Shown here piece by piece: positions 59,665-64,000 of a stretch of DNA of 64,000 nucleotides (position 1 is its first letter; the number at the start of each line of letters is the position of its first letter). The DNA is taken from contig OX393581.1 in assembly GCA_947652605.1 (NCBI GenBank), positions 27,212,788 through 27,276,787 of the forward strand, in the 5' to 3' direction. The notes beneath the pieces were generated by a model, which was given only the letters and a program-made list of their open reading frames with translations, was not told the DNA's origin and made no database searches. The position numbers and the translations under genes were made by a program. The DNA is from Elmis aenea (taxonomy: Eukaryota > Arthropoda > Insecta > Coleoptera > Elmidae).

Positions 59665-59915
59665 CAGCGTGTACAAAAAGTAACGTAACGGATCAATATC
59701 TCGTCTCGTGATACTTTTACAAAAAAAAAATTAGAATAGAAGTTGTTTTTGGTAATTTACTGCATAACCCATAACCTAAAACTATTTTCAACTAGTTGAA
59801 AATAATTATAAGTTATGTAGTAAATTACCACAAACAACTTTTATTGGAAACTTTTTTTTGTAAAATTATCAGAAGACAAGATATTGATCCGTTACGTTAC
59901 TTTTTGTACACTCTG
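59665..59915. mobile_element. short TA-flanked hairpin element (CAGCGTGTAC type)
   Basis: 251 bases; CAGCGTGTACAAAAAGTAAC faces GTTACTTTTTGTACACTCTG between TA pairs. The arms pair over almost the whole length, meeting at TTTTCAACTAGTTGAAAA. Confidence 0.9.
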
Positions 59916-59997
59916 TATTTTCGAAAAAATCTAGTATTCTTCGTTTGATACAATTAAATGTTAAATAATTTTTGCACCTTAAACGTGTAAACTCATA

Positions 59998-60039
59998 CAG
60001 GGTGGACCAAATTAGTTGGCGAAAATCTGAAATCGGTCT

Positions 60040-60075
<36 letters not shown>

Positions 60076-61087
60076 TAAACTCGCCTGTATTTTCAAATTT
60101 TTATATCAATTTCCATTTTAGGACTACAAACAAAAAAGGAAAAACGCTTAATTTAAAAAAAATATATTTACTAATGACCTTGACTTTCGAGAGTTGAAGT
60201 TAATTTATTTATTTTTTTAATGGAAACTCTAGTAGGCCATGATTTTATATCAAAGAGATTTTTTAGATTTTTAAAAATATACACTTTTATATATGCGTTT
60301 CAACAAATAATAGTTATGAGGCCAATTTTGTAAATATTGTTTTGATTTTGTTATCACAGTATGACATTATTTCAAAAACAAGTGATATTTGCAATTAAAA
60401 AACATTTATACGTCATTTCCTTGTAGATTTTGCCGCAGCATCCAAGTTTATACTACATATTTAAATTTCTGACATATTAAACTTTTCCAAGTGTTCAAAT
60501 TAAGCCATGTTCACAATACCACAATAAAGAGATTAAAAATAGAAAAGGTTAGTTAATAGTTTAAAAATTTACTTGGATATCATGTTTAGCTGTTTATTAA
60601 TTATAAGCATTATATGTTTGCGAAATCATGGCGAACTGCGATAATAAATATTTCATAATATTAGCCATATCTCGGATTTTTATTGCAAAACATGTATAAC
60701 AGCATATATTTAAAAAAAACTAAAAAAATACTTTTTCATATAAAGTCATAGCCTACTTAAAAAAATTATGTTTACTTTATCTCTCAAAAGTCAAGGTTGT
60801 TACAAAATTGTAAAATTGCTTTTAAATTAAGCATAAAAATGTTAATAAAAAACCTGCATACAATTTAGTTCTATTTTTATAAATAAAGGAGTTATCTATA
60901 GTAAATTTTCAAGAACGATAAAATTGTATTTTTCGTCTTTAGTGCCAAAATGGGAAGTAATATAAACAATTTAATAACACTGGCGTGTTAACCTTACAAA
61001 GATAAGCCGAGAGACCGGTATCAGATTTTTGCTAACTATTATCGTAATCGAGATACCACGTAAAACATTTTAATTTGGTCCACCCTG
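59998..61087. mobile_element. TA-flanked hairpin element (CAGGGTGGACC type)
   Basis: 1090 bases, CAGGGTGGACCAAATT to AATTTGGTCCACCCTG with TA on each side. Arms share the AAAATCTGA(A/T)ATCGGTCTC block and the TTTTGCAA(A) region. Near the left end is a T homopolymer of about 26 bases (60047-60072). Confidence 0.87.
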
Positions 61088-61089
61088 TA

Positions 61090-61746
61090 CACTTAATGTC
61101 CTTCAATTTTAAAACCGGGAAATATAAATCGTATCTAAATATTTGTACAAGCGATCTTATCAGCAAAATCAATAATATCTAAACCCAAGTCTCTGTTAAC
61201 ATAAAAAAAAACGAAAACTACAAAACGATATGTAACCTTCTAAATAAGTAGGCGATATTTAATTTATCAACACTATCTATTTGCGTCATTCATTTGTAAG
61301 TTAAATGGGCCAGAACATTTTAATAAGCGATAAGAGCGTTAACATTGGTGATAAAAAAAAGCGAATACATGCAAATTATAAAAACTAAAATACACCACAA
61401 AAATGTGTGTCGAATAGCAGTGAATTTAAAAGACATGTGTAATCTGTCTGAAATTTTTGGGTAAGGCTATGACTTGACTGACACATTCATACTTCTCAAA
61501 ACAAACATTTTAATTCTAGTAGCACGATTTACGACGATTCATGATTGACTGATGTTTAAAATTCACAGCTTGTCCGAGTCGATTACTGTTCGGCTGGGAG
61601 TCGAAACACTTAGCAGCAATGTCATTGATCTGCTTGTTGAGGTTATTTTTAAATACACCTGTTCACAAATATTTGATTAATTAACTAAGCAAGAACATGT
61701 GAACATTGTGTTGTGCATATTAGGTTTAGCCGTGTTTGGTCTAAGT
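61090..61746. other. no gene recognised
   Basis: AT-rich; nothing identified. Confidence 0.4.
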
Positions 61747-61974
61747 CAGTGGTGCGCAACCCGCGGGTCGCGACCCCTCGAGTAAAAATTGTTGGAGGTT
61801 GGAGGTCACGAAATTTTTAAACAATTGTCGTGTTGGATGCTGATCAATTTTTAAAAGAATTTAATTAACAAATATGACTTGCCAATTGCCATCATTAATT
61901 AAAACGACACGAGAACTTCTTAAGGCGTTTCGTAAAGTTTTCAATTAAAGAACTGAACTGGATTTGTGAGTAAT

Positions 61975-62427
61975 GGGTAGTTCACACGGTGAAAAGTCGC
62001 GACTTTAAATGTCACCGTGTGAACTACTCAAATTGAAAGTCGCGACTTCAAAATAAAAATGGCCGCTCTTGTAACTGCAGCATCGAGTGTTGTAGAGCAA
62101 CTAATTATTTTGAAGTTGCTATTTGTTGATAATGCTCTAAGATCGTTGGAACATCTATTGGGGACATGATAAATTCAAAATCGATGACAAACAAATGTAT
62201 ATTAAGTTAGGTTAACCTAACTTATTTGTCTGATGTCAAAATATAAAAGTATGGTAGGCTTACGACAAATGGTCAAAATATAAAAGTATGGTAGGCTTAC
62301 GACAAATGCCGAACTGTCAATATCGATGTCGCGGCTTTTGAAGTCGCGACATTAGTCGTTCACACGGTGACATCAAAAGTCGTGACTTTTAAAGTCGCGA
62401 CTTTAAATGTCACCGTGTGAACTACCC
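61975..62427. mobile_element. MITE with a hairpin at each end
   Basis: GGGTAGTTCACACGGTG and CACCGTGTGAACTACCC bound 453 bases. Each end is itself a near-perfect palindrome (61978-62027 and about 62359-62425) centred on AAAGTCGCGACTTT. The target duplication is not resolved. Confidence 0.8.
62235..62308 (+). repeat. perfect 37-base tandem duplication
   Basis: The unit starting GTCAAAATATAAAAGTATGG occurs at 62235-62271 and 62272-62308 with no difference; a recent slippage or local duplication inside the MITE. Confidence 0.95.
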
Positions 62428-62680
62428 TTTAAGGGGACCCAAGTGTAAAAAGATTGCGTACTACTGGTATATTTAGCAAGGAAACTGGTGTATTGTTTGT
62501 TTTAGATAAATTGCTTTAATGTTCCCACCCGAAAGTTATGCAGGGAAATGAGGAAAGGTGTGAAATTAACAATCACTTTTAGATGCTGCTATGGGAAGTT
62601 TATTTTAATTAGGTAACAGTATAAGTACGCAGATATTTTAAAATAATATTAAGTCTGAATCTGAATTGAATATAGTACCT

Positions 62681-63899
62681 CACAAACCGGTTCTGCCATA
62701 TGTGCAAGGTGTGCACCGCACACGGGCGGTCGAAATAAGGGGGCGGCCAAAATCTTTTCACTATTTTTATTTGATCAACTATTGTAATACTTTTGTACTG
62801 CATTACTGAAAACTTGAATTATATTTTTTAAGTTTTTTAATTTTATTATTATATCATACCTATTTTGTTTTTATAGGTATTTATTTCACTGCCGACCACA
62901 AAATTTTTAAAGTATTTTTCAAATTTGTGCAGCCCTGCGCGCCTGCCCTCTACTATATTCACAAGTGTTTTTTAAAACGCACTCACTGAAAATTGAGGTT
63001 AGAATTTTGGCAAGTAAATATGCAGCTCTCTGCTTGGATGCGATTGTGATAGTGTTTTTGTTTAGGTTTCTTGGCAAAAATATTATCAAAAAATCAGGTA
63101 AATAGCAAAGAGTGCCAAGTTAAGTGTAAATTTTCAATTTTCATTGTTTTTCTTTAATAATTCTTATTTTCGTATTATACAGGGTGTGTAAAAATTGGCG
63201 GAAGCGCTACACGTGGCGATATTCTTCGTAAAATTCTAGGTCGAAAATCTTAATACGAAAATGTTGTACCATGCTTGCTGTGTCTGCAAGAGGTCCTCAA
63301 AGTTTTGACATTTAGTCCTTTAATAAGCGTTATTATTTAATACTTGCAAATGAAAAAGCTGCAATTTGGAATAAAAATAAATTTTGAAAAGTATTTTTTC
63401 CTAGATATTGTGTTCTTCCTTTTAAAAATTGGTGTTGAAAATATGTAAATCACTGATTTGAATGAAAATAATACATATGGCAACATTGTCATAAGCTGTC
63501 ATCTCTGTTTTTCTCGTAATTATTTCTAGTTTGTGTTTTACGATACCCAAAAGTTTGCAGCTATGTTTACGAACTGAAGGCTTTCAGTTCGAACAAAAAT
63601 TGTAAATACCTAAGTAAAAATTGCTGATAAAAAAATGTCCAAACGCAAATCAGTGTATGCAATGTTGCCAATTTTTTTTTCCTTTAAATGGTTCCTGATG
63701 TCATAGGAAGCATGCTACAACATTTTTGTATTAAGATTTTCGACTTAGAATTTTACGATGAATATCGCCACGTGTAGCGCTTCCGGCAATTTATACACAC
63801 CCTGTATTTATGACTTTTAATTTTATAATTTTATTTACTGGATAGGGGCGGCCAAATGATAGTTGCACACAGACGGCCAAATATCTAAAACCGGCTCTG
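62681..63899. mobile_element. hAT-like element carrying a nested hairpin
   Basis: Left end ACAAACCGGTTCTGCC and right end AAAACCGGCTCTG with subterminal GTGCACCGCACACGGGCGG and GGGCGGCCAAA blocks, much like those of 48066-49121. The 8-base duplication could not be confirmed, so the outer limits are approximate. Confidence 0.55.
63180..63804. mobile_element. TA-flanked hairpin element (CAGGGTGTGTA type)
   Basis: 625 bases between TA pairs (63178-63179, 63805-63806). Terminal arms of about 105 bases are nearly identical inverse copies, including GAAGCGCTACACGTGGCGAT. The middle is unpaired. Confidence 0.9.
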
Positions 63900-64000
63900 C
63901 TTACAAACAATTTTTATGATTTGTACGTAAAGCTTCGTTCACATGATGACACCAACGTTGTAATATTTAATGTCACAACATCGCTCGACGTTCGGTGTCT
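63900..64000. other. window end
   Basis: GCTTCGTTCACATGATGACA near 63932 resembles a MITE terminus, but the partner would be outside the window. Confidence 0.25.

Larger units (their letters stand above)
61747..62466. mobile_element. hAT-type element with nested MITE
   Basis: Ends CAGTGGTGCGCAACCC and GATTGCGTACTACTG; flanks GTCTAAGT and GTATATTT agree at 5 of 8. It carries the GGTCGCGACCCC block of this group near the left end and is interrupted by the element at 61975-62427. Confidence 0.65.

Noticed and set aside
62609..62803. 64-codon minus-strand frame
   Set aside because: Crosses the end of a hAT-like element; no motif.

Overview
The window is nuclear DNA of an insect. It is AT-rich, has spliced genes with GT-AG introns of several kilobases, and is crowded with mariner, hAT, jockey and MULE type mobile DNA. 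A beetle or bug with a large genome would fit, but the sequence alone does not settle the order. No bacterial gene, tRNA, rRNA or CRISPR array is visible.

Two host genes can be assembled, both on the + strand and in tandem. Each is a three-exon THEM6-like hotdog thioesterase gene coding for 210 residues. Copy 1 uses exons 5060-5216, 9811-10025 and 14157-14417. Copy 2 uses 27685-27865, 35398-35612 and 41469-41705. Both have a first intron in phase 1, a second intron in phase 0 and a middle exon of exactly 215 bases, so they are an old tandem duplication (about half of the middle-exon residues are identical by hand count). Each encodes an N-terminal membrane anchor followed by a 4HBT-type fold with the HMNNAR motif. 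No third copy was found.

Almost everything else is mobile DNA. (i) Non-autonomous hAT elements are framed by 8-base target duplications: 3604-3816, 3841-4070, 8698-8882, 11609-11996, 12783-13920, 22854-24062, 25552-26783, 33669-33993, 46766-47225, 48066-49121, 50074-51380 and others. (ii) Long hairpin (foldback) elements sit between TA dinucleotides and mostly begin CAGGGTG: 16151-17987, 23175-23805, 32371-33064, 38870-40281, 44705-46582, 56224-57022, 59998-61087, 63180-63804, with single arms elsewhere. (iii) Coding remnants include a MULE near 2160-3277, two mariner/IS630-superfamily transposases near 42981-43740 and 49283-49855, and a LINE tail near 21820-21930. (iv) A nearly intact jockey-clade LINE at 35757-38680 is inserted in a mariner remnant, which itself lies in intron 2 of the second thioesterase gene.

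The most interesting structure is the layering. Hairpin elements sit inside hAT elements, and one hAT-plus-hairpin composite is present twice with separate 8-base duplications, so it appears to have moved as a unit. The 44705-46582 hairpin carries, at its centre, the start of a transposase reading frame, part of which is repeated in the opposite arm. This suggests the hairpins arose by inverted duplication of the 5' end of an autonomous TA-targeting transposon.
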